Shown in pieces: positions 14,573 through 24,575 of a stretch of 38,396 nucleotides of DNA. The notes beneath the pieces were generated by a model, which was given only the letters and a program-made list of their open reading frames with translations, was not told where the DNA came from and ran no database searches. Origin of the DNA: an uncultured Bacilli bacterium (GTDB taxonomy: Bacteria > Bacillota_I > Bacilli_A > RF39 > UBA660); contig CANRAA010000006.1 of the NCBI GenBank assembly GCA_947628485.1, forward strand, positions 1 through 38,396. Direction: 5' to 3'. Both the position numbers and the translations under genes were made by a program. The first letter of the stretch is position 1. Each line of letters begins with the position of its first letter.

Positions 14573-17056
14573 TTAAATTTTAAAGTCTTTAGCAAAGTCC
14601 GCAAAAGAGACTTGTTTTTCTTCTTTTACTTCCTTAACTTCTTCTTTTTCAGATGCTTTTTCGGTTATTTTTTGTAACTCATTTTTTAAATCATATTTAT
14701 CAATATGACCTTTAGTTATACTACTACCATTACTATTTACATCCATAATTGGTATTTCACTAGATTTTACTTCTTTTATTTCACTATCACTCTTAATTAA
14801 GATAATATCTCTACTACCAGTTATGTAAGCATTTAAAATCTTATAAGTAACCGTTTTATTTTTCTTTAAAAGCATATTACCTTTTTTAGCTCTACTTAAA
14901 GATTTTAATTCTTCTAATTTTACTCTTTTGGCCGTATTATTCTTGGTAAATACACTTAAATACTCATCATTTTGATTAAATGTTAAACCATTAACTAAAG
15001 TATCACTACTTAAGTTTATAGCTTTTACGCCACTTGCTTTTAATCCAACAATTGGTATTTCTTTATTTTCATATCTTAAGTAATAACCATTTTCCGTAAC
15101 AAGCAATACTTCATCTTGGCTTTTACTTACACTTACAAGTTCATCCCCATCTTTTAGTTTTATAGCCGTTAAAGCTTTACTAAATCTGGTTACGACTAAA
15201 TCTTTCATACTAATTTGTTTTGTCATACCTAGTTTGGTAAATAAAGTTAAATAAGTATCACTTTCTAAGATAAAGGAAGCAATAACTTTTTCATTTTCTT
15301 CCATTTTAACTAAGTTATTAACATGTTTACCAAGTTCTTTCCATTTAGTTTCAAATACTTTGTGAACCGGTATAAATAGGTAATTACCTAAACTTGTAAA
15401 TAAAACTAAGTTATCTAGGGTTGTTGTTTCAAAAATATTGGTAACATAATCACCTGGTTTTAAGGTTGTTTCATTATCACTTGAGGCATATGACTTCGAA
15501 GATACTCTTTTAACATAACCTTCATTAGTTACGACGACAATGACGTTTTCTTTTGGTATCATGGTGGTCATATCAATTTTTATATCTTCAATTTCGGAGA
15601 CGATTTCCGTTTTTCTTTCCGTAGCATATTCTTTTTTAACTAATTTTAATTCTTTTTTCATCACATATTTTAAGACTTCTTCATCACTTAAAATTGCTTT
15701 TAAACCCTCAATTAATTTATTTAAAGAGGCCATTTCTTCTTCTAAAGCTACGATGTCGGTATTAGTTAAACGATATAATTGCAAATTAACAATAGCTTTA
15801 GCTTGTTCTAAAGTAAAGGTAAATTCTTTAACTAAGTTATTTTCGGCATCACTTTTATTTTTACTTTTTCTGATGACTTTAATAACTTCATCTAATATCG
15901 AAATACATTTAATAAGACCTTCCACTATTTCAAGTCTTCTTAATTTAGTTTTTAAATCAAACTCGGTTCTTCTTAAAATAACTTCTCTTTGATGAGCAAT
16001 ATAAGCATCTAAAATTTCTAAAATACCTAAAGTTTTGGGAGCCCTATTAACGATAGCCACCATATTATAGTTATAAGATATTTGTAAATCGGTATTTTTA
16101 AGTAAATAATTAATAATTAAATCACTATTGGCCCCACTTTTTAAATCAATAACAACTCTTAAACCTTCCCTGTCTGATTCATCGCGAACTTCCGAAATTC
16201 CTTCTAGTTTTTTATCAATCCTTAAAGCATCAATTTTCATAACAAGTTGGGCTTTATTAACTTCAAATGGAAGTTCCGTAATAATTATTTTTTCTTTACC
16301 TTTTTCTTTTTTGATTTCATATTTTGATTTAACAACAACTCTACCACGACCACATTTAAAGGCTTCTTTAATTCCATCGGAACCCATAACAATACCACCA
16401 GTTGGAAAATCAGGTCCTTTAACAATATCTAAAATAGTATCTAAGTGGCAATTAGGAGAGTCTATTCTCTTAATTGTAGCATCAATGATTTCGCCAAGAT
16501 TATGGGGTGGTATATTCGTAGCGTACCCGGCACTTATACCCATCGTCCCATTTACTAAAAGATTGGGAAATTTAGCAGGTAAAACGGTTGGCTCTAAAAG
16601 ACGGTCATCAAAGTTGGGAGCCCATTTAACCGTATCTTTTTCTAAATCTTTTAAAAGTTCATTACTAATTTTGGCAAGTCTAGCTTCTGTATAACGATAA
16701 GCCGCAGCTGGATCGCCATCCATGGAACCATTATTACCCTTCATGTCAATTAAAGGGGCATTTTGTTTCCACCATTGACTCATTCTAACCATCGCATCAT
16801 AAACAGACGAGTCCCCATGAGGGTGATATTTACCCAAAACATCCCCAACTGTGGCCGCACTTTTTAAATATTTTTTATCATAAGTATTCCCAGCATCAAA
16901 CATCGCATATAAAATTCTTCTTTGCACGGGTTTAAGGCCATCCCGAACATCAGGTATGGCTCTATCTTGAATAATTTCTTTCGCATAAGAAGAAAAGGCT
17001 TCCCCCATTATTTCTTCTAAAGCATAATCTTCAATTCTTTTTAAAACATCTTCCAT
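14573..17056 (-). CDS. parC: DNA topoisomerase IV subunit A (ParC)
   Basis: With ParE, this subunit decatenates sister chromosomes and relaxes supercoils. The 827 residues contain the breakage-reunion domain with [36 protein letters not shown] (quinolone-resistance region with Ser and an Asp at the usual acidic position), [23 protein letters not shown] (catalytic Tyr near 120) and a beta-pinwheel C-terminal domain from about 490. The [12 protein letters not shown] stretch is of the ParC type rather than GyrA. It ends in an unstructured Lys/Glu tail. It starts three bases after parE, so the pair is coupled. Confidence 0.93.
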   Translation of the reverse strand: MEDVLKRIEDYALEEIMGEAFSSYAKEIIQDRAIPDVRDGLKPVQRRILYAMFDAGNTYDKKYLKSAATVGDVLGKYHPHGDSSVYDAMVRMSQWWKQNAPLIDMKGNNGSMDGDPAAAYRYTEARLAKISNELLKDLEKDTVKWAPNFDDRLLEPTVLPAKFPNLLVNGTMGISAGYATNIPPHNLGEIIDATIKRIDSPNCHLDTILDIVKGPDFPTGGIVMGSDGIKEAFKCGRGRVVVKSKYEIKKEKGKEKIIITELPFEVNKAQLVMKIDALRIDKKLEGISEVRDESDREGLRVVIDLKSGANSDLIINYLLKNTDLQISYNYNMVAIVNRAPKTLGILEILDAYIAHQREVILRRTEFDLKTKLRRLEIVEGLIKCISILDEVIKVIRKSKNKSDAENNLVKEFTFTLEQAKAIVNLQLYRLTNTDIVALEEEMASLNKLIEGLKAILSDEEVLKYVMKKELKLVKKEYATERKTEIVSEIEDIKIDMTTMIPKENVIVVVTNEGYVKRVSSKSYASSDNETTLKPGDYVTNIFETTTLDNLVLFTSLGNYLFIPVHKVFETKWKELGKHVNNLVKMEENEKVIASFILESDTYLTLFTKLGMTKQISMKDLVVTRFSKALTAIKLKDGDELVSVSKSQDEVLLVTENGYYLRYENKEIPIVGLKASGVKAINLSSDTLVNGLTFNQNDEYLSVFTKNNTAKRVKLEELKSLSRAKKGNMLLKKNKTVTYKILNAYITGSRDIILIKSDSEIKEVKSSEIPIMDVNSNGSSITKGHIDKYDLKNELQKITEKASEKEEVKEVKEEKQVSFADFAKDFKI

Positions 17057-17059
17057 AAA

Positions 17060-18970
17060 CTACCCCTCTACCCGATAATCATCTTCCATAGTAAAGATGA
17101 TATTTTCTTCAATCCACTCTTTACGTGGTTCAACTTTATCGCCCATTAAAACATTAACTCTTTTTTCTGCTAAAGAGGCATCATAAATATTTACTCTTAC
17201 TAAAGTTCTTGTATCGGGATTCATCGTGGTATCCCAAAGTTCATCAGGGTTCATTTCTCCTAAACCTTTATTTCTTGATATATCTGGTTTACCTTGGTTT
17301 TCACTTACAATTTTAAATCTCTCATCATCACTATAAGCATAGAAATGTTTCTTACCATAATCAATTTTATATAAAGGAGGTTTAGCTATATAAAGTTTAC
17401 CAGCCTCAATTAAAGGACGCATAAAACGATAAAAGAAAGTTAGCAATAATATTTGAATATGCGAACCATCAACATCGGCATCGGTCATAATAATTACTTT
17501 ATCATAATTAGAATCCTCAGCAACAAAATCACTACCAAGACCAGCGCCAATAGTATGAATAATCGTATTAATTTCTTCATTTTTTAATATTTCCGCTTCA
17601 CTACTTTTTTCGGCATTTATTACTTTTCCTCTTAATGGTAAAATAGCTTGGAATTTTCTATCTCTGCCACTTTTCGCACTACCACCAGCCGAATCTCCTT
17701 CTACTAGGAATAATTCGTTTATCTTCGGATTTTTACTTGTAGCTTGCGCAAGTTTTCCGGATAATATCTTTTCAACTTTATTTTTACCCTTACCATTACG
17801 GGCATCTTCTCTAGCCTTTCTCGCCGCTTCTCTGGCCACTTTACTTCTGGAAGCTTTATCGACTATATTTAAAGCAATATCTTTATTTTCTTCTAAAAAG
17901 AATTTAATATTTTCATAAGTAACACTTTCCGTGATGCTTCTCGCTTCCGGTGTGCCTAATTTTCCTTTCGTTTGACCTTCAAATTGAAGTAATCCTTCAG
18001 GTATTCTTAAATTAATAACAACACTTAAACCTTCTCTTACATCACTACCATCAAAAGTATTATCTTTTCCCTTAAATAAATTATTCATTTTAACATAATC
18101 ATTGAATGCTTTGGTAATACCCGTTTTAAATCCTACTTCGTGTGTACCTCCATCACTTGTTTTAACGTTATTTACGAAGGAAATAATATTTTCATTATAA
18201 GTATCCGTGTATTGCATCGCAATATTTACTTCAATATTATTTTTGGTTCCACTAAAGTTTAAGACTTTATGTAAGGTATTTTTGCCTTCATTCATGTATT
18301 CAACGAAGTTTGTAAGTCCCGCTTCATAATGGTACTTAACTTCTCTTTTACTATCTTCATCAATAACTTCAATTGTAACATTCGGAATTAAAAAGGCACT
18401 TTCTTGCATTCTTTCGCATATAGTGGTATACGAAAAATTACAATTTTTAAAGATGCTATAATCGGGTAAGAAAGTAACGACCGTTCCGGTTTTATTTGTA
18501 GTTCCCACTGTTTTTAATTCTTCTTCAACTACGCCACCATCTTTAAACCGAATGTTAGAAATTTTACCATCCCGGTATATTAAAACATCCATTCTCTCAC
18601 TTAAGGCATTAACAACAGAGGCACCAACACCGTGAAGTCCCCCACTTACTTTGTAGTTTCCTTCTTCAAATTTACCACCAGCATGTAAAATGGTATAGAT
18701 AACCTCAGGAGTAGACTTTCCACTTTCATGCATCCCAATAGGAACTCCTCTTCCATTATCGGCAATGGTAACGGAACCATCTTTATGTAAAACTATTTTT
18801 ATATAATCACCATAACCATTGATAATCTCATCAATTGAGTTATCAACAATTTCCCATATTAAATGATGAAGTCCTCTTTTATCCGTACTTCCAATATACA
18901 TTCCCGGTCTTTTTCTAACCGCTTCTAAACCTTCTAAAATTTTGATTGATGTTTCATCATATCTTGCCAT
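17060..18970 (-). CDS. parE: DNA topoisomerase IV subunit B (ParE)
   Basis: This is the ATPase subunit. The GHKL domain shows EIVDNSIDE, DNGRGVPIGMH and GGLHGVGASVVNALS. The transducer is in the middle. The Toprim domain shows LVEGDSAGGSAKSGRD and MTDADVDGSHI, with the C-terminal YKGLGEMNP-like segment (RNKGLGEMNPDELWDTTM). The 636-residue length is normal for Gram-positive ParE. The opening YDETSIKILEGLEAVRKRPGMYIGST and WEIVDN are ParE-like rather than GyrB-like. It is the first gene of the parE-parC operon. Confidence 0.93.
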   Translation of the reverse strand: MARYDETSIKILEGLEAVRKRPGMYIGSTDKRGLHHLIWEIVDNSIDEIINGYGDYIKIVLHKDGSVTIADNGRGVPIGMHESGKSTPEVIYTILHAGGKFEEGNYKVSGGLHGVGASVVNALSERMDVLIYRDGKISNIRFKDGGVVEEELKTVGTTNKTGTVVTFLPDYSIFKNCNFSYTTICERMQESAFLIPNVTIEVIDEDSKREVKYHYEAGLTNFVEYMNEGKNTLHKVLNFSGTKNNIEVNIAMQYTDTYNENIISFVNNVKTSDGGTHEVGFKTGITKAFNDYVKMNNLFKGKDNTFDGSDVREGLSVVINLRIPEGLLQFEGQTKGKLGTPEARSITESVTYENIKFFLEENKDIALNIVDKASRSKVAREAARKAREDARNGKGKNKVEKILSGKLAQATSKNPKINELFLVEGDSAGGSAKSGRDRKFQAILPLRGKVINAEKSSEAEILKNEEINTIIHTIGAGLGSDFVAEDSNYDKVIIMTDADVDGSHIQILLLTFFYRFMRPLIEAGKLYIAKPPLYKIDYGKKHFYAYSDDERFKIVSENQGKPDISRNKGLGEMNPDELWDTTMNPDTRTLVRVNIYDASLAEKRVNVLMGDKVEPRKEWIEENIIFTMEDDYRVEG

Positions 18971-18990
18971 ATCTTTTATTCACCATTTTA

Positions 18991-19020
18991 ATTGTATCAC
19001 AAGAAAGTTAGGCTTTTCAA
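18991..19020 (-). promoter_or_regulatory. Promoter of parE
   Basis: TTGAAA, 18 bases, TACAAT on the minus strand, ending about 20 bases before the parE ATG. Confidence 0.6.
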
Positions 19021-19026
19021 CTTTCC

Positions 19027-20073
19027 TTAGACATTTTTTGACGAAACACTTATATTTTCGGGATTACTTCTTTTTTTGGGAAACCGAAATAGACAGTAGA
19101 AAATGGCACTTATTATAACTAAGAAGTAGAAATTAAAGCATCTAAGCATAAGCATTCCCGATAAAGCAAGAGTGCTTCCATAAAGGATTTCATTAACGAC
19201 TAAAGTTAATCCTTCATTAACCATAACACCTCCCGGTGTAGGCATTAAATCACTACCAAAACAAACACAAACTTGGAAGGCCATTACGACAAAGACAGAA
19301 TGTTCATTTAACCCAAAGGCTCTATAAACAGTATAACTCGCAAGTAAAAATAAAATTCTTTGCGCAATCATTAAAAGAAGGGACTCTACTAAAATCATTT
19401 TATTTTCTTTTGTTAAAGAGGCACACTTTTGATAATTTAATAAAGCTTTACTTAATTTTTCTTTTAGTTCTTCTTTATTTTTTATAAATTTAATATGATC
19501 AATAATAAAATTAGCTATTTTTAAAAACAAATTACTCATTTTCTTAGAATAAATGGCTCCCGCAAAAAAGAAAGACACAAAGATAGCCGTTCCATAACCT
19601 AAACATACTAAAACTTGATAAAAGGTATTTAAAGTTAAAACCGTTCCTCCATAGAAAATAAATAAAATAGTGGCCACAATTAACAAAGCAATTCTATTCA
19701 TCATCGAATTAAATAAAACAACCACACTACTTACTTCATAAGGAACATTATCTTTTTTCATTTCCAGCATTTGAATAGGTTGACCTCCAATATAACTTGG
19801 CGTAATAGAGGAAAAATAAATTTCTGTAAACATAAAACCTAGAGCATCAAAAAATTTAACATTATATTTAAAATGATAGAGGATTCTTTTTAAAAAGAAA
19901 CTCCCAATAAAGACATATCCCACCATGCATAAAAATGTTAAAAACACAAAAAGAGAGTTAGTATTTCTAAAAGAGGCAACAAGCAAATTAAAATCACATC
20001 CTCTTAATACAAAAAAATAAGTGAGAATGACTAAAGTTATAAATAAAATACTTGATAAAATATACTTCTTCAT
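19027..20073 (-). CDS. LPG synthase TM-region / UPF0104 family membrane protein
   Basis: The 348-residue protein has about eight membrane helices. Family marks are the SSITPSYIGGQPIQMLEMKKDNVPYEVSSVVVLFNSMMNRIAL segment near 90-130 and MPTPGGVMVNEGL near 275. This matches the transmembrane flippase half of MprF and stand-alone AglD/YbhN-like proteins. The soluble lysyl-transferase half of MprF is absent. A lipid-translocation or glycolipid-related role is possible, the substrate cannot be seen. It lies downstream of the ncRNA candidate. Confidence 0.75.
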   Translation of the reverse strand: MKKYILSSILFITLVILTYFFVLRGCDFNLLVASFRNTNSLFVFLTFLCMVGYVFIGSFFLKRILYHFKYNVKFFDALGFMFTEIYFSSITPSYIGGQPIQMLEMKKDNVPYEVSSVVVLFNSMMNRIALLIVATILFIFYGGTVLTLNTFYQVLVCLGYGTAIFVSFFFAGAIYSKKMSNLFLKIANFIIDHIKFIKNKEELKEKLSKALLNYQKCASLTKENKMILVESLLLMIAQRILFLLASYTVYRAFGLNEHSVFVVMAFQVCVCFGSDLMPTPGGVMVNEGLTLVVNEILYGSTLALSGMLMLRCFNFYFLVIISAIFYCLFRFPKKRSNPENISVSSKNV

Positions 20074-20159
20074 AAATATCCCTTCTTTAAGTATAACATA
20101 AAATATTTTTTAGAAAAGATATTTTGAAGTTTTATTAACACACTTGTAACATTAATCTC

Positions 20160-20190
20160 AAAAAAAATAACTATTCTGATAAAATAGTTA
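20160..20190 (-). terminator. Intrinsic terminator of the ncRNA candidate
   Basis: TAACTATT, seven-base loop, AATAGTTA followed by a run of eight T on the minus strand. Confidence 0.8.
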
Positions 20191-20452
20191 CCTTAGTTTA
20201 AATAACTTCTCCGCGTAATTTAAAATTACTCTCCATAATTTTAAATATTAACTAAATATTATCAGTATTTAGTGCAGATAGCTTATCTTTAGAGTTTTCT
20301 TTCTCTTAAAACAATTGTCTTTACTTAGCGTAGATAAGATTATTATTACATAATTTATTTACTAATTAAATATATCTTTCACACATAGCAACATTACTAT
20401 AATACATAATAACTACTAACTATGACTACTAAATATATTATTCTTACTAAGT
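20160..20452 (-). ncRNA. Candidate structured non-coding RNA, about 290 nt, class unknown
   Basis: The 450-base gap between the UPF0104-type gene and efp holds no ORF. It has a consensus promoter and a terminator, both listed separately. The transcript 5' end (CTTAGT) pairs with ACTAAG just before the terminator (20446-20451 with 20192-20197). Internal stems include CTTATCT/AGATAAG and CTAAATA/TATTTAG. I see none of the hallmark motifs of RNase P, tmRNA, SRP RNA, T-box or SAM riboswitches. A 6S-type or a novel RNA remains possible, as does a long leader for the downstream gene. Confidence 0.6.
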
Positions 20453-20458
20453 AATTTT

Positions 20459-20487
20459 ATTATAGTATTAATTATTTATTTTGTCAA
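20459..20487 (-). promoter_or_regulatory. Consensus promoter of the ncRNA candidate
   Basis: TTGACA, 17 bases, TATAAT on the minus strand, a perfect match to the sigma-A consensus. No start codon with a ribosome site follows closely. Confidence 0.85.
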
Positions 20488-20524
20488 TATATGGGTGTTA
20501 AAAATTATATAAAAAAAGAACCAA

Positions 20525-21085
20525 TTAGGCTCTTCCGGCATATTTTCCATCTTTAGTTGTAACTAAGATTTTTTCTCCTTCATTAATAAATAAAGGAACC
20601 TTTATAACTTTACCAGTTTCAAGTTTTGCATCTTTTTGCGCATTAGTGGCTGTATTTCCTTTAACAGCTTCGGTAGTTTCCACTACTTCATACTCAATTT
20701 TTTCTGGTAAAGTAATACCAATTATTTCACCTTCATAGAAATCGATAGAAATATCAATACCTTCTTTAATAAAGTCAGCATCGTCTCCTAAAATCTTTTT
20801 AGGGACTTCGATTTGCTCATAAGTTTCATTATTCATAAATACTAAGTCATCACCACTAGCATATAAATATTGAACTTTACTTTTATCGATACGCGCTCTC
20901 GTTATTTTAATGTTGGTATTAAATGTTTGTTCCACAATTGAACCAGTTCTTAAATTTTTTAATTTAATTCTAACAAAAGCAGGGCCTTTACCTGGTTTTA
21001 CATGTTGGAATTCTTGAATTAAACATAAGTTACCATCAATAATAACAGTCATACCGTTTTTGATATCATTAATATTAATGTTCAT
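20525..21085 (-). CDS. efp: Translation elongation factor P
   Basis: EF-P rescues ribosomes stalled at polyproline. The 186 residues form three OB/KOW-like domains. The loop with the functional Lys is FQHVKPGKGPAFVRIKL (about residues 25-42). The family signature ITLPEKIEYEVVETTEAVKGNTA lies in domain II-III, and the C-terminus ends GEKILVTTKDGKYAGRA. AGGAG precedes the ATG. It lies 21 bases after rpmG, so the two ribosome genes form an operon. Confidence 0.96.
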   Translation of the reverse strand: MNININDIKNGMTVIIDGNLCLIQEFQHVKPGKGPAFVRIKLKNLRTGSIVEQTFNTNIKITRARIDKSKVQYLYASGDDLVFMNNETYEQIEVPKKILGDDADFIKEGIDISIDFYEGEIIGITLPEKIEYEVVETTEAVKGNTATNAQKDAKLETGKVIKVPLFINEGEKILVTTKDGKYAGRA

Positions 21086-21106
21086 TTAAAACTCCTCTTT
21101 TCTAAA

Positions 21107-21271
21107 TTATTTCTTTTCTTTTGCAACAACGTTTTTACGACATTTAGGACAATATTTTTTAACTTCTAAACGTTCAGGATTGTTCTTTTTATTTTTACTT
21201 GTTGGACGTAATTCCATACCGCATTCAGTACAACGCATAGTAACATAATTACGGTTTTCATTCTTAGCCAT
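21107..21271 (-). CDS. rpmG: 50S ribosomal protein L33
   Basis: This gene is too short for the ORF track. The 54 residues begin [23 protein letters not shown] and end [17 protein letters not shown]. Both CxxC zinc pairs (CTEC and CPKC) are present, so it is the zinc-binding form. GGAGG lies before the ATG. It is the first gene of the rpmG-efp operon, with its own promoter inside the end of the preceding PBP gene. Confidence 0.95.
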   Translation of the reverse strand: MAKNENRNYVTMRCTECGMELRPTSKNKKNNPERLEVKKYCPKCRKNVVAKEKK

Positions 21272-21299
21272 AATAGAGACCTCCTCACCTAACCACCAT

Positions 21300-21327
21300 A
21301 TTATACCAAATTTTTACTCTTTTTCAA
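21300..21327 (-). promoter_or_regulatory. Promoter of rpmG-efp
   Basis: TTGAAA, 16 bases, TATAAT on the minus strand, overlapping the last codons of the upstream PBP gene. Confidence 0.65.
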
Positions 21328-23251
21328 ATAGAAAGTTCATAATACTTTGCGAAATATAGCGAGTTATATATACTTTACTATAATTATATTCTTTTGAAAC
21401 ATAAATATTGGGGGCTAAAACAATGACACTATACTTCGGATTATCATAAGGAGCAAAGCCCACAAAAGCAATCGAAGTTGTTTTGGTATCCATCACGCCA
21501 TCGTTATTCGTATCAATAAATGTTTCACTAGTTCCTGTTTTACCCGCCGGATTATATTCACTTTTAATATAACTTCTGGCGGTCCCACTAGTGGTGGCTA
21601 AATGCATCGCTTCTTTTAATCTTTCTAAATAAACATTATCGAGGCTAACATTATTTAAAACGGTATAATCATTTTGGAAAATAGTATTATTTTCATTTTT
21701 AATTTCTTTCATAAGTTGGGGTTTTCTTCTTGTACCACCACTTGCGATGGTATTAACATATTGAAATAATTCCATGGGGGTATACGTGTCATATTGGCCG
21801 ATACTTAAATTAAGAAGTAAATCACTCGAGGTTAATGCCCCTTTTATTCCTGTTTTTTCGTTAGGAAGGTCTATTCCCGTTAGATTACCTAAACCATATT
21901 CTTTATACATATCCCTGAATTTATTAAAATCATTTTCACTTGTATTTAAAGCCATATTATATTTATATTCTTGATTAGTTAGGCCGATGGCTATTTTAAA
22001 TTGGTAATAATTACTACTTTTACTGATGGCCGTTAAATCATTAACTTTACCTAAATTTTTGTAACTACATTTAATGGGTACATGAGCAAGTTTTATACAC
22101 CCATCTTTAACACTGGTGCCAATATCAATGACACCATATTTATAACCGGTACTAATCGTTGCCATTTTAACAACACTTCCCACGGTAAAAGAAGAGTTAA
22201 TTAAATTAGTATTCACACTTTTAAATGTTTCATCTTCTAGTGAGATTAACTTTTGCCCACTTAAAGCAATAATTTCACCGGTATTTGGATTACCCACAAT
22301 ACTATAACTTTCACTAAAATAATCGGTATTCTTTCGCATTTTACCTAAAATAATATTTTCTCTTAAAATACTTTCTAATTTAAGTTCAACATCGATATCT
22401 ATCGATAAAACTAAATCATTGCCATTTTTCGCTTCTTTTATTACTTTTAATGTATTATCGCTGTTAACTTCATATAATTCTTTTTCCCCTTTTAAATAAT
22501 CTTCATATTCTTTTTCTAAATAACTTAAGCCAACAATATCATTTAAATTATACCCTTTTTTTAAATATTCTTCTTTTTCTTCTTCAGGAATTCTCCCAAT
22601 AGAGCCAAATAAATCTTTCAAAGTATCCCCATAATTATAGACTCTTTCCCAGGTAAGTTCGGTACTAATCCCTTCAATATTTTTATCTACTAAAGTGCTG
22701 TATTCCGAGTCACTAATATTTTTGGAAATAATTTTTTTGGCATAAGAATAACCTTTATTCATTAAATCATAGATAGTCGCCGTCTTCTTCTCTATTTCCT
22801 CTAAATTATTAATATCTTCCTCTTTTACTCTTTCTAATTTTAAATTTTCAATATCTTTACTGGTTATTTTGCGCATCCTTAATTTTTCATACTCTTCTTT
22901 AGCTATTAAATCATCCCCATTATTATGGGTAAGTAACCAATATTTTTTTAAGACATTTTCATTAATAGATATATCAATAATACCAGCAAGAACTCTAGCT
23001 ATTTCTAATTCTTTTTCGACAGTTACGCCCTTTAATTTGGTATAAAATAAAGTTTTAACTCCGATGTTATCCACTAAAACTTTACCATTACGGTCTAAAA
23101 TTCTTCCTCTTGGAGCACTTTCCCCATAAACATAATTTACAGTTTTATCTTCTAATTTTTTTAAACTTTCTTCATGTTCATTTAAATTTAAATAAACCAT
23201 TCTTCCTAAAAGGATTAAAAAGATAATTGTTATTCCTAAATATTTTTTCAT
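21314..23251 (-). CDS. Class B penicillin-binding protein (PBP2/FtsI type transpeptidase)
   Basis: This membrane-anchored peptidoglycan transpeptidase has an N-terminal helix (KKYLGITIIFLILLGRMVYL) and a dimerisation domain with GESAPRGRILDRNGKVLVDN. The transpeptidase domain has all three active-site motifs: SVVK (SxxK with catalytic Ser), SSN (SxN) and KTGTS. The length is 645 aa from the likely start, an ATG preceded by GGTGGAT, ten codons into the track ORF. The SxxK stretch and overall order fit class B PBPs. Whether it serves elongation or division cannot be told from context, since no rodA, ftsW or dcw genes are adjacent. Confidence 0.88.
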   Translation of the reverse strand: MKKYLGITIIFLILLGRMVYLNLNEHEESLKKLEDKTVNYVYGESAPRGRILDRNGKVLVDNIGVKTLFYTKLKGVTVEKELEIARVLAGIIDISINENVLKKYWLLTHNNGDDLIAKEEYEKLRMRKITSKDIENLKLERVKEEDINNLEEIEKKTATIYDLMNKGYSYAKKIISKNISDSEYSTLVDKNIEGISTELTWERVYNYGDTLKDLFGSIGRIPEEEKEEYLKKGYNLNDIVGLSYLEKEYEDYLKGEKELYEVNSDNTLKVIKEAKNGNDLVLSIDIDVELKLESILRENIILGKMRKNTDYFSESYSIVGNPNTGEIIALSGQKLISLEDETFKSVNTNLINSSFTVGSVVKMATISTGYKYGVIDIGTSVKDGCIKLAHVPIKCSYKNLGKVNDLTAISKSSNYYQFKIAIGLTNQEYKYNMALNTSENDFNKFRDMYKEYGLGNLTGIDLPNEKTGIKGALTSSDLLLNLSIGQYDTYTPMELFQYVNTIASGGTRRKPQLMKEIKNENNTIFQNDYTVLNNVSLDNVYLERLKEAMHLATTSGTARSYIKSEYNPAGKTGTSETFIDTNNDGVMDTKTTSIAFVGFAPYDNPKYSVIVLAPNIYVSKEYNYSKVYITRYISQSIMNFLFEKE

Positions 23252-23335
23252 ATAATCCACCATTATTAGTATGGTAAACAAGATATAATGTATTCATTTT
23301 TAAATAAATACATAAAATATAATAGGTGAATAATT

Positions 23336-23596
23336 ATGTTTAATATAATAGAAAGATATATAAGTAAAATAACTAAAGAAGATGTGAATAATTTTGCCAT
23401 TTCTAAAAATATTACTTTATCGGAAAGTGAACTGGACTTTACTTATGAATTTTTAAAAAAGAATGCTCTAGAAGCTTTAAAAAATCCTCGTCTTTTTGAT
23501 ATAAATCGTTATCAAAATCATTACACAAAAGAAAACTTTAACAAAATCGTTAAAGTTTATGAAGAATATAGTTCCCTTTACAGTCGTTATTTATAA
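23336..23596 (+). CDS. YqfT-like (DUF2624) small protein
   Basis: This 86-residue helical protein (KITKEDVNNFAISKNITLSESELDFTYEFLKKNALEALKNP) resembles Bacillus YqfT. In Bacillus yqfT neighbours the endonuclease IV gene yqfS. Here its last ten bases overlap the convergent nfo 3' end, and that conserved neighbourhood supports the call. AGGTGA precedes the ATG by six bases. Function unknown; the proximity hints at, but does not show, a DNA repair link. Confidence 0.6.
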   Translation: MFNIIERYISKITKEDVNNFAISKNITLSESELDFTYEFLKKNALEALKNPRLFDINRYQNHYTKENFNKIVKVYEEYSSLYSRYL

Positions 23597-24489
23597 AACT
23601 CGCGGACCTCTTCAATTAAATTAGGATTAAATTTCCCACTTTTAATCATTGCAATTTCTTGTTTATAAGGAGGGTAAACTAATTCTTTTTCATTATCATT
23701 TTTACTTATATAAGGTGTTTCTAAAATTTTAGGAACATTTTTTAATTTTGCATTATTTATTATTTTGATTAAATTATCAAAACCAATCGTGCCATACCCA
23801 ATGTTAGCATGGCGATCTTTATGCGTCCCTCTTTCATTTTTACTATCGTTTATATGAATACATTTTATTTTATCCAAAGGGATTATTTTCGCAAAACTAT
23901 CTAAAAATAAATCAAAGTTACTCATATCATACCCGGCATCATTTAAATGGCAAGTATCAAGACAAACACCAATATTGGAAGATTTAACCCCCTCTAAAAT
24001 GGTTTTAACCTCTTCAATAGTTTTTCCACATTCGCTACCTTTCCCGGCCATTGTTTCTAAAATAATCATACATTTATCATCATCACTAATAATGTAATTT
24101 AAAGCCTCAATTATATTATTTATGCCCTCTTCCGTGGTATATTTAACACTACTTCCCGGATGTAAAACAATAAATTTAATGCCTAATTCTTCACATCTTT
24201 TAATTTCATTTTTTAAAAAACTAATCGAAAAATTCCAAGCATCTTCTTTTTCTTTATTAGCTAAATTAACAATATAAGGAGCATGACAAATCACATTATC
24301 CATACTGATATTATTTTCTTGCATTAATTTTTTGGCCTCAGTAGTTAAATTACTATCTATTTTACTTCTAAAAGTATTTTGGGGAGCTCCGGTATATAAC
24401 ATAAAGGCATTAGCTCCATAACCTAAAGCCTCTTTTAAACTTCCTAATATTTGGGTACTTCCAAATCTAACATGACTACCTATTATCAC
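23587..24489 (-). CDS. nfo: Endonuclease IV (AP endonuclease Nfo)
   Basis: The enzyme cleaves DNA 5' of abasic sites in base-excision repair. This TIM-barrel protein of 300 aa uses three metals. Visible motifs are GSHVRFGSTQILGSLKEALGYGANAFMLYTGAPQNT at the start, LHPGS, LETMAGKG, CLDTCHLNDAGYD and HINDSKNERGTHKDRHANIGYG, which hold the His, Glu and Asp ligands. The start is a GTG with a weak ribosome site. An alternative start cannot be excluded because the GSHV motif begins at residue 4. Confidence 0.95.
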   Translation of the reverse strand: MIIGSHVRFGSTQILGSLKEALGYGANAFMLYTGAPQNTFRSKIDSNLTTEAKKLMQENNISMDNVICHAPYIVNLANKEKEDAWNFSISFLKNEIKRCEELGIKFIVLHPGSSVKYTTEEGINNIIEALNYIISDDDKCMIILETMAGKGSECGKTIEEVKTILEGVKSSNIGVCLDTCHLNDAGYDMSNFDLFLDSFAKIIPLDKIKCIHINDSKNERGTHKDRHANIGYGTIGFDNLIKIINNAKLKNVPKILETPYISKNDNEKELVYPPYKQEIAMIKSGKFNPNLIEEVREFYK

Positions 24490-24547
24490 TTTATCACTGC
24501 TTTCTTACTTAATTATAAACTTTTTTATTCCTTTTGTAAAAAGAAAA

Positions 24548-24575
24548 AAGTTAGTAAATTAATTTTTACTAACTT
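24548..24575 (-). terminator. Intrinsic terminator of secE-nusG
   Basis: AAGTTAGTAAA, six-base loop, TTTACTAACTT and then TTTTCTTTTT on the minus strand, overlapping the nusG stop. Confidence 0.8.

Noticed and set aside
15540-16694. Plus-strand ORFs opposite parC
   Set aside because: Antisense shadows of a highly conserved gene, Ser/Leu-rich with no family features.
20160-20452. tmRNA, RNase P RNA or SRP RNA
   Set aside because: No CCA-type 3' end or tag, no GAGGAAAGTCC-like core and no GGAA/AGCA helix-8 motif could be found.
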